Shown here: positions 1-12,879 of the stretch, piece by piece
Layout of the letters: each line of letters begins with the position of its first letter
Numbering within the stretch: position 1 is the first letter of the stretch
Assembly: GCA_022393335.1 (NCBI GenBank)
Contig: JAJEKB010020594.1
Location: 451,213 to 515,212, forward strand
Length of the DNA: 64,000 bases
Direction: 5' to 3'
Origin: Macrotrachela quadricornifera
Taxonomy: Eukaryota; Rotifera; Eurotatoria; Philodinida; Philodinidae
Made by a program: the position numbers and the translations under genes
The notes under the pieces: generated by a model
Database searches by the model: none
Told to the model about the DNA's origin: nothing
The model's input: only the letters and a program-made list of their open reading frames with translations

Positions 1-1
1 C

Positions 2-3000
2 GATTTATGTTCCGAACTGTTCACAATACTTCAAAGTTACAAAACTCCTCTAACAATTTCTCAATTAGTTGAAGTCGAAAATCAGCTTTGTAAACGACAC
101 AACGTCGAGAATTTCTCGGCGTTCAATTATGATGCCGACAGCACTGATGAATCGATTAGTTTCGTGAAATTTCTCAATGAGTATCGTGAACAAATCGATC
201 CTGATAGTGAGTTAGCTATTTATGATGAGAAAAGTTCCGCTGATGATCGGGAAGATCTTCAATCATTCGTTCAACAATTAAGCGTGACCAGTCCTGAAAG
301 TCTTGCAAATCAACACGAACAACACGCTGTTGCTGTTCATGGAGGATTGCGTAGTGGACACAAATCGATCAGCACAGAAACATGGGTCGTTGTTGAAAAA
401 GCGCTCAAATACAGATTTAGTCTAACACTCGATCAACGTCATGGAAAATCAGTCGTTAGAAAAGCGATTGACACCAATCGGCTATATCACGAGCGACCAT
501 TGATTCGGTAGGAATGATTGAGACATTTTTTTATATTCGATTCTTTGTTTAGTTTTGAGGAATCGCTGTTGGACAATGATGGTTTAAATCAATTGGATGT
601 TTGTCCATCGTCGATGAATATCGACGAAAGTCATTTATGTCAGTTGATCATCGAAGCACCGGTGATGATCGATCTGTACAAATTTTTTCAATGGAAAGAC
701 TTCTTCCAGCCGAAATATGGATCGTTACCTTCGTTTCTCGCTTCACATAATCAAGAATTTCCCAAACTTGTTCTTTTGGAAACTTCTCGAAAAGAATTAT
801 TTCGTTTACCGAGTGAAACAGATTTGAATATCTTTGAACAAGAATTACGTGCTTTACACATTCGTTCAGCAGTGGGACATTTATGTGCATCGATCGTCGA
901 AAGTGGTTCAATCAATCGATTTTCATTCAATGTTTTTCGAACTTCAATGGAAATTTGGTTCAATGAACTTCGATCGTTGGCAACATTAGAAAAAGATCAA
1001 ATCAATCCAATGAAATTTGTCCTGACGTTTTTAATGTATTTACCATTGTTAGTCGGTCAATCACGTATCGTTGATGAATTGGTTCTCAGTCCACTGAGGA
1101 AAGTCTTTAGTAACGAGTCCAACGAGACGAACAACGTTCGCACACAATTGTGGCATTTAGCGAACGCAAAGGAGAAGAGCAAATTAGAATTTTGGGGTTA
1201 TATGTGTAACATCGACGAATGGAAAAATGAAAAGAAATGGTCGGGCGATGTTTACGATGAAGAACCATCGATTGTTCAAGTTGAAAAATTGATTCGACCA
1301 GAAGTTTTCACAGTGAAAACACAATCAATTGACTCTATTTTATTACCATCTGAACCAGTTGTCGACACTCCTATCTACGAACCAGTGGGACCACCTCCAG
1401 ATCTTCCAGCAAACACCGATATTCAGTCGGCATATGAACATATTCAATCGATTCGACGAGATTACGGTGCTGGTGGTGGTTTAGATTCTACTGGACAAAT
1501 GATCGTCAATAATCTGGAAGATGTCATTAAAGGTAGTTTAGAACGATTATCAACGGATCTCTATTCGGAACAAGGTCATTTCGTCCTAGAACTAATTCAA
1601 AATGCTGATGATAATCATTATCAATCAGTGACACCAACATTACGTTTTATCGTTTCATCTGAAGATATTCTTGTTTGTAATAACGAATTAGGTTTCAAAC
1701 CGGAGAATATCAAAGCCATTTGCAGTGTGAATAGATCTACCAAAGACAAACATAAACAAGGTTATGCTGGCCATAAAGGAATTGGTTTCAAGTCAGTTTT
1801 CATGGTTTCAGATCGACCAGAAATTCATTCGAGAAATTATCACATTCGTTTTGAAACTAAAGATGCCAATGGAAATTCGGATCAAATGGGATACATTCGA
1901 CCAATTTGGATTGATCAATTAGCAAAGGATTTACCTGATCCACGAGAATGGACTACGACAATTCGTCTTCCTATCAAAGTAGACATACGTGGTGATGGTT
2001 TGAAACAGAAATTCGATAATATTTCTTCTAGACTTTTACTCTTCTTGAATCGTTTACGACAAATTGAAATTATCAATCAACAAGAAAATAATTTGATCAA
2101 GAAAACTTTCACTCGTATTGATCATGCTGATGGAAAAATCATTGAATTACAAGAGAAACGATCGGATCGACTGGTTAGTCGAAATCTTTGGCTCGTGGTG
2201 AAGAAAGTGATCAAAGTTCCTGATGATATCAAAGTAAGTGTCGATCGATCAATCGAATGATATAAATTCTTTTTTTTCTAATTTCTCTAGAACAAATTAT
2301 ATGATATGAAAGGTGTCGTGGATCAAACAACCATTGCTATTGCATATCCTCTTCAAGGTATTGAACAAACACCAATGACATTACCTGACCGTCAACCTCT
2401 GTTTGCTTATTTGCCTCTTTGTTCATATGGATTTCGATTTATTCTTCAAGCTGATTTTGAAGTTCCAGCGAATCGTCAAGATATTCGTCGTGATAATCTT
2501 TGGAATGATTGGTTAAGATCAGAAATGGCTCATCTTGTATATTTGGCTTATCTTCAATTTCAACAATTACCGGATTTATTATTTTCATTGAACATGCAGC
2601 AATCTGATGAAATCTTAACACCGATTCAAGCAACAAAATTCTTCATTAAACTTCTTCCATTTCGTCCTGAGATCACTCCGTATTTTCATACGTTTGTCGA
2701 TCGAAGTTTTACTTTGTTAGGTGGTGTGATAAAATTACCAGTGTCTTCGTCGACTGATCAAAGTCAAAATGAAGTTCATATGGCCCCACCCTCTCAATGT
2801 TTTGTCGTCCGAGATTCTTCGATTCGTCAATTACTCCCACAAAATCTGATTTTCTCACATTTTCATAGTTACTATGTTCATGAAGATCTTGTTAAAGATT
2901 GTGAAGAAAAAATCTTACTTCGTCTCGGTTGTCGTCCATTGGAATGTTGGGATATCACTCAATTGATGGAAGCATCTTATCGACCTGACGGGCAAGAACA

Positions 3001-6000
3001 TCAAAAGACTGAATCGACCATCAAAGACAGTCAGTGTTTCGACTCGATTTGTTGTTCAATCGTTTTTTTTTTGTTGTTTTAGTCGCTCAATGGCTCATCT
3101 GTTTAGATTACAGTCTTCAACAAAATCGGGAACAAACAGCATCGGATGTTTCACACAAGAAGAAGAGTGAAGAAACCATTCAAAAATTAAAACAATTGAA
3201 GATTCTTCCATTAAGAACACATTCACGTCTGGTTTCCATTGATGAATTTGAACGACATACGATTTTGTTTCCTTTGAATAAATCAGCAAAATATGCCAAA
3301 GAACTGCGACTGGTTTTGGATGAAATTCCCATTCTCGATGAACGCTTATTGAACTTCATCGAAGATCAACATCCACGACGATTCGCTTCAGTTAGAAAAC
3401 TATTGGAAAAACTCGGTAAGAAATTCACACAAATGATCGTTTCTCTACTTTTGTTCGATTTAAGGAATCAAAGAAACACCAAGAATTCAAGACATTTATC
3501 GTCAACATATTGTGCCAAATATGACAGAACCATCGCATTGGCGAACGAAATCGGCTGATGTTTTAATTGCTTATTTGATCTGTATTTATCGATACATTTA
3601 TTTACCTGATCGATCGTTATCTGAACAGAACTGGAATCAATTACGCAGTACATTGTTGATTAAAACGCGTGAGAATAAATTTTTCTCATTAGACACAGAA
3701 AATCTTTGTATTCATTTAACCAAAATGTACGGTTGTCGACGAACATTAGAATCGTTGGTGTTGCCCAATGGACAATTTCAGTTCATTTCTGATGATTACA
3801 TTACACAATATCGTGATGAAGTTTTTCGCAATGATATGGATAAACACACATTTCGAGAATTTCTCCAACAATTGAATATTGATGATTTTCTTCATGTCAA
3901 ATTCAACAAAATTCGTAAGTCGATATCGAAAAGAAATAGTCTTTAATAAGTCATGTTTATTGTTTTCAGCCGTCGCTGATGTATCACAATTGGCTCAGAC
4001 CCCTTGGAATTCTTCCATGGAGAAATTGAACGAGCTTGTTCATGAACCATTTTTTATCAATGATTATTCGTCTGATGAATTCGAGACTTTAATGTCATCA
4101 AATGCCACTTACGATTTCTGTGTTCAATTATTTCAATATTTACACGATCATTATCGTTCGACTCCTGCTTATTATAGTGCATCAATCGTCAAAGCTCGTG
4201 ATGCAAAATTAGGGCGACTAGAAAATATCTGCGGTGTAGAATCATCATTTTGTTTCGCATTAAGACGACACTGTTGGATTCCAGCATCGGATGGAAAACT
4301 CTACAAACCAGCCGATGTTTATTGTCTCTCAACGCTGAACCGAGCCTTTCAGCAATATCTGCCTCATTTAGACAACAGAAAATTAGAAATAAAAGACGAA
4401 GATTTCATCTTTAATATTTTGGGAATTCAAAGAGACATCCCATTACGCACCATGTTTGAATTATTGATGCAATGGTCATGTGGTCTTGATAAAGAGGCAT
4501 TATGGGCTTTAATTCAATCGAACGAATCAATAAAAACGTAAGATTTGATTATTTTAATAGATTGAGACACATGAATGATTGATATTTTAGAATTCCGTGT
4601 ACTTTATCTTCGAACTTTCGACAGTCATGTTCGGAATCGCTGGACAACATTCGAAATGTTTATTCGTTTCTTTTGATGCATGAAGAAACTCGAAATCTTC
4701 TTCAACGTTTTAGTCAATGGCCATTAGTTTTTCTTCCAATGGATCATCAATCCGGTCATTTCGTTTTCGTTCGACAAGTTTATTGGCATGATCTGGTCGA
4801 TAAACCAACGATTCGTGACATTTTCACTAATGCAACGGGTCGCTGTGCTATTGAATCTTACTACAAAGATAATTCTCAACTGTCAATGTTCTTCATTGAT
4901 CTTTTACACGTAGAATATCAACCGACGATCGACGATTATCTACTATTATTATTGCAGACGAAAGACAATCTCGAACAGCTGTGGACTATCATCGTGATTA
5001 TAACGAGTTTTGCAATCGAACAAAACAGAGAAGCTGAAGTACAAGGTAAGATTATGCAACGAATGTGAAAAACCAATCTACTGAATTTATTTAGAAAAAT
5101 CTCGTGACATCGCTTTTATTCCCTGTTCAAAACGAGAAGAGTTTATGAAGTATACTGATCAGCCATTCTACCCAGATATTCCAAATATTGTCAAACTATT
5201 CACTGATGCAGTGCCTATCATTCAATTACCAGAATTTCAATTGTCAAATGAATTTCAAAAGAAATTTTGTTTCGTCTTTAACCTTAAACCATTGTCACAA
5301 GTAATTCAGACGCATGTTCAAGTAACAAACGAACAAGTATCACCGACTCTGACTGATTTCTATCGTCAATCGATCGATCTGATTCAAGAATATCTTTTGA
5401 GTCAAAAATATTTATCGGAAATTCGATCGAAAGAATTAGCATCGATCTTCGAGAAAATGCGATTTGTCTGTGTTGATAGCATCGAATTGTCATATTCTTA
5501 TGGAACGATATCTCGTCAATTGCCCATTGGCTCACCGGTCAATGACACATACATCGATGAAAATACAGCGAAATTTTATATTCTGAAAAAATTTGAACAT
5601 TCGGAACTACGTTATGTTGATGCGATGGCGATGTTTCTTGTGGAAAATCCCATGCATCGTTCTTCTCTTTCGACCTATATCAAGCAACTCATCATGGAGT
5701 ATCAAAACGATTCCGAACAAGGTCTGAGCAAGTTTCGCGAACAATTAACGATGACTTTTGAGCCAAAATGGAAGATTTCATCTGATCTTCCAATAGTTGT
5801 TCAACCACCAAAAGTCGAAGAAGAAAAATCTATACAGACGGCAAAAGTCACTGAAGAAGAAAGACAAGAATTGATCGATTTACCTTCTTTAAGACCTACG
5901 CTCAAACCAACAGGCAATGCCGACGACAAAAAGAAACCCAATCCACTGTCGATTCCCTCTGTGAACCCATTAACGCACAAAATCAATGACCAAGGCTACA

Positions 6001-6686
6001 CCTCACCTCATTCATCCGTACCGAAAACAACGACAGAAAATCAGCCAAATGATTCCACAGAAACTCGAACAGAACATCGACCTCCTCAAGATTATCCGAC
6101 TGAACAACATCAAGTTATGCGAGATGGATCAGACAGACGAACAAATGACAACAAAGATTCATACCGAGAAATTCCTCCGACCTTCTCTAACGATGCTTCT
6201 GAGATATCGGTGAATTTTGAAGATATTCCCGTGTCCAATCTGTCTGATCTCGATCTGTCTACTTTAAAATTATCCGAGATCAATGGCATCCCAACAGTGT
6301 CCAGTGACAATGATCTTCAAACAGGTTATCAAGGCGAATGGTTAGTTTTTCATTTACTCAAATCTCATCATCCGAATGCAAAAATCACTTGGCACAATAT
6401 CGAAGGCGAATCTGGCAAACCTTACGATATTTTTATGAAACTGGCCGACAGCACTGAAGAATACATCGAAGTCAAAACCACTCGGACTGCCAGTCAACAA
6501 ACATTTTTCATCTCAATTAACGAAATCAAATTCTTTCTTGAATACCCATCGAATTATTCCATCTATCGTGTTTATTATGCCGATCAAATTCAATTATCTA
6601 AAGTGACGAAAATCAACAAAATCGAAGAGAATCTCGAACAAAAACGACTCAAACTTTCCATGTCTGTCATTTCGAAATTTGACTAA
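2..6686 (+). CDS. NO VEIN/sacsin-like GHKL ATPase with DUF3883 nuclease-like C-terminus (5' partial)
   Basis: The frame is open from base 2, so the start lies upstream. Eight exons read as one frame: 2-507, 553-2233, 2291-3029, 3083-3415, 3465-3914, 3970-4537, 4591-5045, 5095-6686. They total exactly 2108 codons with the stop. The seven introns are 45-57 bp, all GT-AG. A GHKL ATPase (HATPase_c_3) starts near residue 500: N-box ELIQNADDN about 515 and glycine box GHKGIGFKS about 575, as in sacsin and plant NO VEIN. A hydrophilic linker follows in the last exon. The final ~110 residues match NO VEIN C-terminal/DUF3883: GEWLVFHLL, then YDIF and EVKTT, a PD-(D/E)XK-like arrangement. The family role in animals is unknown to me; bacterial relatives of DUF3883 occur in defence loci. 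No stop or frameshift is seen, so it is probably functional. Confidence 0.87.
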
Positions 6687-6799
6687 TTAATCGAAACCTT
6701 TGGTGTAACTGATTTTCACTTTGTTGATCATTTGATCGATAATTGGCAAAAGATCTTCTTTCGTTTTTGGTTAACATAGAAATGGAATAATAAAAATTC

Positions 6800-7097
6800 T
6801 TATTGATTCGTCAGTGTGTTCGTGAAACATTCGATCATTTTGCTCACCCTTTTCCCATCGGTAATATTTGCACAGTAGATACTAAGCAGTTTTACTTCAT
6901 GCAATCGTTGAAGTTCTTTTTCAAGTTTAGGACAAAAAGTCATTTCGACTAACTCAGCTAATTCAGTAGAAAATCTTCGATTGAGATCATCGATCATCAT
7001 TTTTCGACATTTGTCTATAGAAAATGAAATGATACAAATTTTAATCATGATTACTATTTGAATAATTATCATAAATCGTTCCGAGAACATTGACAAA
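6800..7097 (-). pseudogene. 3' end of an unidentified gene, cut off by the hAT insertion
   Basis: On the minus strand an acceptor at 7098-7099 opens exon 7055-7097 (reading FVNVLGTIYDNYSN). A 40-bp GT-AG intron (7015-7054) follows, then exon 6800-7014, ending in a stop. The two exons join in frame and give about 85 residues that are helical, with KMMIDDLNRRF and KLEKELQRLHEV. I do not recognise the family. It is tail to tail with the ATPase gene, 113 bp apart. The upstream intron would run straight into the transposon end at 7135, and no upstream exon is seen beyond the transposon. It is therefore probably a severed gene remnant, although the exons themselves are undamaged. Confidence 0.45.
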
Positions 7098-7702
7098 CTG
7101 TTAATGATGTACAGTTAAGTAAGAGTAAACGAGATTAGACTTGTAACCGGTAACGGTAAACGACCGTTCCGTTCCGGTTCGGTCGAAAATTCTTTACCGG
7201 CCGGTAGAATTTTTTTCCTATTTTTCTGTGAAAATCAGCAAAATAATTTATCCATAACACATCTACTATTTTGTTTGTTAACTTATATATATTTGATCTC
7301 TATCTAAATAGTGACATTCATGATGATAACGTCTCTTTTACGATCATGCAAATCAAATAAACAAATAGTTACAAAGACAATAATCAGCATACAATTTTGC
7401 CTTTTAAGTAAACACTGAATGTTCACTTAATTGTTTGTACAGATGTTATAATTCAATATGATGACAACACGTGTATCTTAAATTGTACTTTAGCGATATC
7501 TTAGATTAGTATAAGAGAAAAAATCAAAGTGATCGATTAATGCATTAAAGTCTGTATTGGAGTAGCGGATAAAAAACGTCCAATTGTATCACAATCATTG
7601 TGTGCACAAGTATATTTATTTTAATTTATTTTAACTCGAAACGAAGATATTCATCCTCACCTATCAAATATTTTAAACTACAAAAGCTCGTATTTGTTTC
7701 TC

Positions 7703-10700
7703 ATGACACATGTTGATGATATTAATGAAACAAAAATTCGTCAATGGCTTGAAAAAAAAGAATGTGTGTTGACTGTAAATATTAAAGATTCATCACCATT
7801 GTGGAATGATCTACGATTAATTGCTCATAAAAATACTCTAACTATTCCTATTATTAGATGGATTGTTTGTTTCTACTGTAATCGGTCGTTTAGAAGCCAT
7901 TCAAGTGCTGATCATAAAGGAAGACGAAAAAATTATGGGCTTTCATCAGCATCAAAACATATTGATCAATGTAGTGTGAGAAAAAAAGAAATAGCAAATG
8001 AACTTAAACAAGTAAATAGTGACAAAAATAATAATGATGATCAATCACAAGAACGTTCATCGTTATCTCTTACACTTAATAAGACTTTAACAAAATTTCT
8101 CTATGATAAATCAACATTACCAAAAACTTGGCAAGATCGAATCAAAGATGCTGAATGTAAATACATTGTTGCTGGTATTTATTTTTAGAAATTTATAATT
8201 AATCTATCTTATATTTTTTCTGTTTTTTAAGGAATGCCCTCATATCGATCTGTTGAACATAGTGGACTTTTAGAATTAGCTCAAACCTGCATCGACATTG
8301 GTGCTACATTTGGACGTGTCAATATATGAGATATTTGGTATGGACGTCAGTCCATTCGCACTGAATGTGAATTAAAATATCATCAATATATTGATGATAT
8401 TAAAACAATCATTCGACCATACATTGTTGATCGAGTAGTTTCGGCTACTGGTGATCTATGGCGGGATGATGTTATTCAAAGATATTATTTAGATTTTACA
8501 ATCTTCTATCTAAACAAACATTGGGAATTGAAACATAATCTTCTTCGATGAAAATATTTTGATCAACAATCGAAAACTGCGATTAACATTTGGTCAGAAA
8601 TGATGTCTATCTTCGATGAATTCAATCTTATTATTGGAGACACACCATTCACGACAGATGAAGGAGCAAATATAAAAAGCCTCATTAAAAGATGAGATTA
8701 GGTAGATATTAAACGATATCATTGGAAGAATCAACAATTAATATAGTTATTAGGGGTCGACAAGTTCAGTTCAAGTTCATTCAAAGGAACTGTTCGAACA
8801 GGTCAGTTCTTTTGAAATGAACTGCAAAATGAACTGGTGAATAGGTTCGTTTGAACTGTGAGCAATGTTCCATTTTTGGGAATTGAGTCTCAAAACAGAA
8901 CACTTTTGTTCTATTTTGGGACTCGATTCTCAAAAACGGAACACTGTTCACAGTTTAAACAAACCGGTTCACCAGTTCATTTTGCAGTTCAGTTCAAAAG
9001 AACTGAACTGTTCGAACAGTTCCTTTGAATGAACTTGAACTGAACTTACCGACCCCTAATAGTTATTCATATTCTTAGTTTCTAGATTATGAATTACTAT
9101 TAAACTTTAATGCTAGAGAGTACTTAATTTCTGCGTATTTAGTAACAAAAATATTTCCAGAACGTTTTTGGTAATCTAGTTTTATTTTTAGATGTCCATG
9201 CATGGCTCATCGATGCTCAAATACATTAGAATATGCATGGGAGACAACGAATGAATTATCATCTGATTTTAAATATATAGCTGATGCTGTTGCTGAATTA
9301 CGTTCATTTGTTGTTCGTAGTGGTGGTTTACAAGCAAAATTACCAAAAACAATTAAAAAAAATTCATGTACACGTCCTTGGCGATCATATTATATTGTAT
9401 ATGCATCAGCTAAAAATAAGCAATGTCTTCACGATTTCTTTCTATTATAAAATATATTCGGTAAAAAACAAGTATAATTCGTTTTCGTTTGATTAAAAGA
9501 AACGATATGACAGAGGTACATTTGTTTTGATTTACATCTAACATATTCATAAAGTGTTCATTTGCAAATACAAAAAATTTAGAGGCAAATCACTTGATGA
9601 AGGGATTGATTCCATTCTAAAACGCTATAGTTACTATTTCATATTAGTATCAAAATTGTTTTATTTCCTACATAGAACGCAAACAAATTATTGAAATTAT
9701 TTAATAAATTTCTAATGTTTTAGTATTAGCATCATACAATTCGTTAATCAACTTACTTGAACCAATGTATGAAGAAAAAAAATTCTCTCGATTAATCAGA
9801 ATATTCTGAAAAATATAGTTGATTTGATGGAAAAATTTTGTCACATATTTGATCAACTGTAATGTAGTAATCGACCAACATTACAAAATGTTGTACCATC
9901 TTATTATGCAATGACTAATTTTGTTCGAATAAATAGTCTTGATCAACCAGAAATTCAAATTTTAAAAAAACAAATTCAAACAGGACTGGATTTAAAGTAA
10001 CTTGTCAAATAAATAGTTTTTATTTATTTTTCTCATCAAACAATATCTTCAGATACTGGACGTCCATCATGGAAATACATTGGATAGCAACTTTTCTTGA
10101 TCCATCTCTTCGAGAGCTGTCCTTCGTCATTAACAAATCACAACGATTGAAATAGATCAAAACTATTGAGGCTGGTCTTTTTACTATGTCTACCGATCTG
10201 AAGATAAAAGATGTTCTCAAGTCTGTTTCAGTAAGTCAAGATCTTGTTATAATTAATAAAAAATGTCACTTGCTATGTATTAGAAGGTGGATAACTATGC
10301 GAAACAACAACATAATGATGAAAATGATAATCTATTTTCCAGTTTTCGTAGTAAAAAATCTCTTACAACACAACAAAGTTCAATTGAAGAATTACTTACT
10401 GCAGAAATCATCGATTATAAAACACTTCCGGCTTATCATGGTAATCAAAATCAACATATTTTTACATTTTGGAAACTTTATGAACAACGATTATGTGTTT
10501 TATCTACAATTGCTAAACGCATTTTGGTTATTGAAGCCTCCTCATCTGAATTAGAACGACATTTTTCAGCTGGTGGAATGATTGTAAATGAACGAAGGGG
10601 TCGTTTAAGCGAAAGCTCAGTCGAATCACTTATTGTTTTACATGAAGCATATTTGAATGAAATGTGGCCTAAACGCAACAGAATTAATTCATCTGAGGAT

Positions 10701-10829
10701 CGTTGCAACAAGCAACTACCAGAATCAATATCTATGACAAGTATAACTGATCCAGAAGAACTTACTTTGTTTTATCAATTTTTATATTGCTTGAAAACTT
10801 ATATTATTTTTTTTGTTTTTGAAAATTAA
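7703..10829 (+). pseudogene. hAT transposase with BED zinc finger, dead
   Basis: The first exon (7703-8174) begins at ATG and holds a BED-type finger: VCFYC, then ASKHIDQC. A 57-bp intron (8175-8231) joins it in frame to GMPSYRSVEHSG. The RNase-H-like core is recognisable as GDLWRDDV near 8450, CMAHRCSNTLEYAWE near 9200 and IATFLDPSLREL near 10090. The C-terminal hAT dimerisation domain is intact at 10287-10829 (ASSSELERHFSAGGM). In-frame TGA codons at 8327, 8549 and 8693, further stops after 9450 and the MITE at 8751-9058 make it non-functional. The BED finger would bind the element's ends and the core would cut and paste. The homology is well supported; exon limits after 8700 are approximate. 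Confidence 0.8.
8743..9066. mobile_element. 308-bp palindromic hAT-type MITE with 8-bp target duplication
   Basis: The element at 8751-9058 starts TAGGGGTCG and ends CGACCCCTA. The two halves fold on each other almost completely through GTTCAGTTCAAGTTCATTC-type arms. It is flanked by identical 8-bp copies of ATAGTTAT (8743-8750 and 9059-9066). The TIR sequence and duplication length are those of hAT elements. It has no coding capacity, and it interrupts the hAT transposase pseudogene, so it is younger than that copy. Confidence 0.92.
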
Positions 10830-11065
10830 AACAATTGATGAGAATAAAATGAAAAAATGTGATTTAACTATAAAAACATAATATTTATTAATATATTACA
10901 GTAATTATGAGAGAGATAGCACGACTAAATCAGGTGGTTTTTTATATATTGAATAAAGAGTTGGGAAATTTTTCATGCCGGTCTACCGGCCGGTCCGGTC
11001 CGGTCCAATGATTTAGACCGGTACCGGTACCGGTAAGGAAAAAAGCCTACCGGTTATAACTATGA

Positions 11066-11248
11066 CATAAACAACGTTTGGCAAGTTATAAAAGAGATAT
11101 TCATCAAATATGAGATGCACCATTTAAAACAACGCCAATTCAAGAAACTAAACTTATTGTTGGCAATCGAAATAATGGAAATAGTGCAGAAAAACTTGTA
11201 TCTAAACGGCTAAATATATCAAAAGCTTTAGCTAAATCACGCGCATGA
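11066..11248 (+). pseudogene. Coding-like fragment abutting the hAT right end
   Basis: A frame opens directly at the transposon edge and reads HKQRLASYKRDIHQI, a TGA at 11111, then DAPFKTTPIQETKLIVGNRN and a basic tail ending KALAKSRA at the stop 11246. AATAAA follows near 11321. The TGA most simply replaces a Trp codon. It looks like the last coding exon of a gene broken by the insertion. Family unknown. Confidence 0.35.
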
Positions 11249-11405
11249 GTGTTAAAAGTGTTTTTCTATATGTATATATCTATATGTGGTTATTGTATAT
11301 TTTTCCAGTTATGAATTTAAAATAAATAGACGACAACTTTCTCTTTTTTTTTGAAATATCAATAGTTTTCCCTCTTTCTTTTGTAGATTATCATTCTAAT
11401 AATTA

Positions 11406-11760
11406 ATGGCAAACAATCAAAAAGAAACACAAAATTTTGTTCATAAACAAGAATTATTTATTCAAAATCATATGGGTAAGTGTAAACTAGAACAGAAAAA
11501 ACAACTTTGAATTATAACAAGTAATTAAATCTAAATATTCTTAAGTTTTTCAAAATAATGGCAACAATGAACCAATGCAAGTCAATGTACACATTAATAG
11601 TACAATGAATTTTAATCTTGCTCAAAATATTGTACCATCCAATCATCAAAATAGTCGTACAATTAATATGAACATGAATGCAAAAAAAATTAATATTCCA
11701 GAACAACGTGATGATAATGAACGCAATAATAATAGCAATGATCAAGCTGAAGAAGAATAA
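11406..11760 (+). CDS. Small Asn/Gln-rich hypothetical protein, two exons
   Basis: ATG at 11406 opens MANNQKETQNFVHKQELF. A 70-bp GT-AG intron (11476-11545) joins in frame to VFQNNGNNEPMQVNVHIN, and the frame ends at TAA 11758, giving 94 residues. The same frame stays open for a further 24 codons after the stop (EDSYEMEYVTPPTSQ), so the TAA may be a nonsense change. The composition is N/Q-rich, with no domain, signal peptide or membrane segment. It lies in a gene-poor interval between a transposon and repeats. A decayed gene is as likely as a working one. Confidence 0.35.
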
Positions 11761-12078
11761 GAAGATTCATATGAAATGGAATATGTTACACCACCAACCA
11801 GTCAAAAGCATAATCCTGATCATCAACCACATTAGCTGCAAAAGAACTCATATATTAATTAAAACAAATATTTTTTGTTATATTTCCATTTAGATATTAC
11901 TTATGTTATTCACCTCATCTTTTGATTTTGAAATAAAACTATTCTGAAATTATTCGTTACGGTTAACCATTACCATATTGTTGTCATGATTAATTTGAAA
12001 AACTATAAGAAAAGTTGTCTTTTCAGATATAATATTTCTACTAATTAAAAAGTTAACATAACAATAATTCTAAAAACA

Positions 12079-12464
12079 ATGGAAAATATACTATATCCAT
12101 CATCTGGACGAAAATACTATACCAAAGAAGAATATAAAAAGATAAAAATTATTAGTCACTATCGGGCTAAAATACAAGAAATAAGTAAATTACACTTTTA
12201 GGAAACTCTAGAACTAACACATACTTTCGAAAATATTACATAGACCGAAATTCACCAAGTTGTCAAAAGTATTCACAAGAATTGATAAATGAAATAACTG
12301 GAACATATATGCCGACAACAGATGAACAAACTTCTGGACCATCATTCGAGTATCTTCCCAATGCACGAAAGATACCAAATCAAACCCCATACATCGACAA
12401 ACGACATACATCATATACGAATAATTTACAACCAGAAACACAAAGTAAACAAAAAAAATTTTAA
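12079..12464 (+). CDS. Small hypothetical protein, two exons
   Basis: Exon 12079-12184 begins MENILYPSSGRKYYTKEEYK. A 59-bp GT-AG intron (12185-12243) joins in frame to NRNSPSCQKYSQELINEI, and the reading ends at 12464, giving 108 residues with a basic C-terminus. No known domain is visible. The clean splice and the typical intron length are the main reasons to list it. It may belong with the neighbouring small Asn-rich gene, whose composition is similar. Confidence 0.35.
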
Positions 12465-12840
12465 ACAAAAAAACGAACAAAAATAAAATAAAATATTGAT
12501 TTAAAAAACAAACGACCAATCATCCAATAGCACAGCAAATGAACAAAATACAAATGACAACAATTGCAAAAACAAAAAAATACAGCGACTATTCGATTTA
12601 TACAAAAAAGATACCAAACCAAACAAATGCAAGAGTCAACCGAAAAGAACTAAATAAACTATTCCATAGTGAATTAAAAGCATTGTAATAAAAGAGTATA
12701 CTGTATATAAAAACGAAATATATATTTGAAATAAAAATCAATAAAAAAGAAAGACAACCAAAAACAAAAAGAATTTGAAACATTAAATATAAATTGATGA
12801 AACCCTTAAGCAAGGTCGAAACGCGTCTTCGTACCTTTAC
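12465..12840. other. Gene-free AT-rich stretch
   Basis: It is A-rich on the plus strand with no convincing ORF. At 12809-12840 there is AGCAAGG followed by about 35 bases that reappear near 20137, directly before a similar C-rich tract. Confidence 0.5.
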
Positions 12841-12878
12841 ACTCACTCCCTCACCCTCACAACCTCACCCTCACCCCT
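12841..12878. repeat. C-rich CCCTCA telomere-like tract
   Basis: ACTCACTCCCTCACC and AACCTCACCCTCACCCC form short CCTCAC repeats. The G-rich strand is on the minus strand. The tract ends exactly where the truncated F-box paralogue begins. Similar tracts lie at 20168-20188, 31611-31636 (G-rich on plus) and 54321-54337 (G-rich on plus). Whether this is this species' telomere motif is not known to me. Confidence 0.6.
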
Positions 12879-12879
12879 T

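Larger units (their letters stand above)
7135..11062 (+). mobile_element. hAT-superfamily DNA transposon, degenerate
   Basis: The ends are imperfect inverted repeats, TAGACTTGTAACCGG on the left and TAGTTATAACCGG on the right (read inward), each followed by about 80 bp rich in ACCGGT. The interior encodes a BED-finger/hAT transposase. The starting TAG and the transposase type support hAT. I could not find a convincing 8-bp target duplication, so the exact boundaries may be off by several bases. A 308-bp MITE sits inside it. Confidence 0.75.

Noticed and set aside
648..963. Minus-strand ORFs under the ATPase gene
   Set aside because: Shadows of the well-supported plus-strand exons.
7135..11062. 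Alternative stop usage (TGA as Trp) to explain the stops in the hAT frame
   Set aside because: Host genes end normally with TGA or TAA, and the same frame also has other defects.
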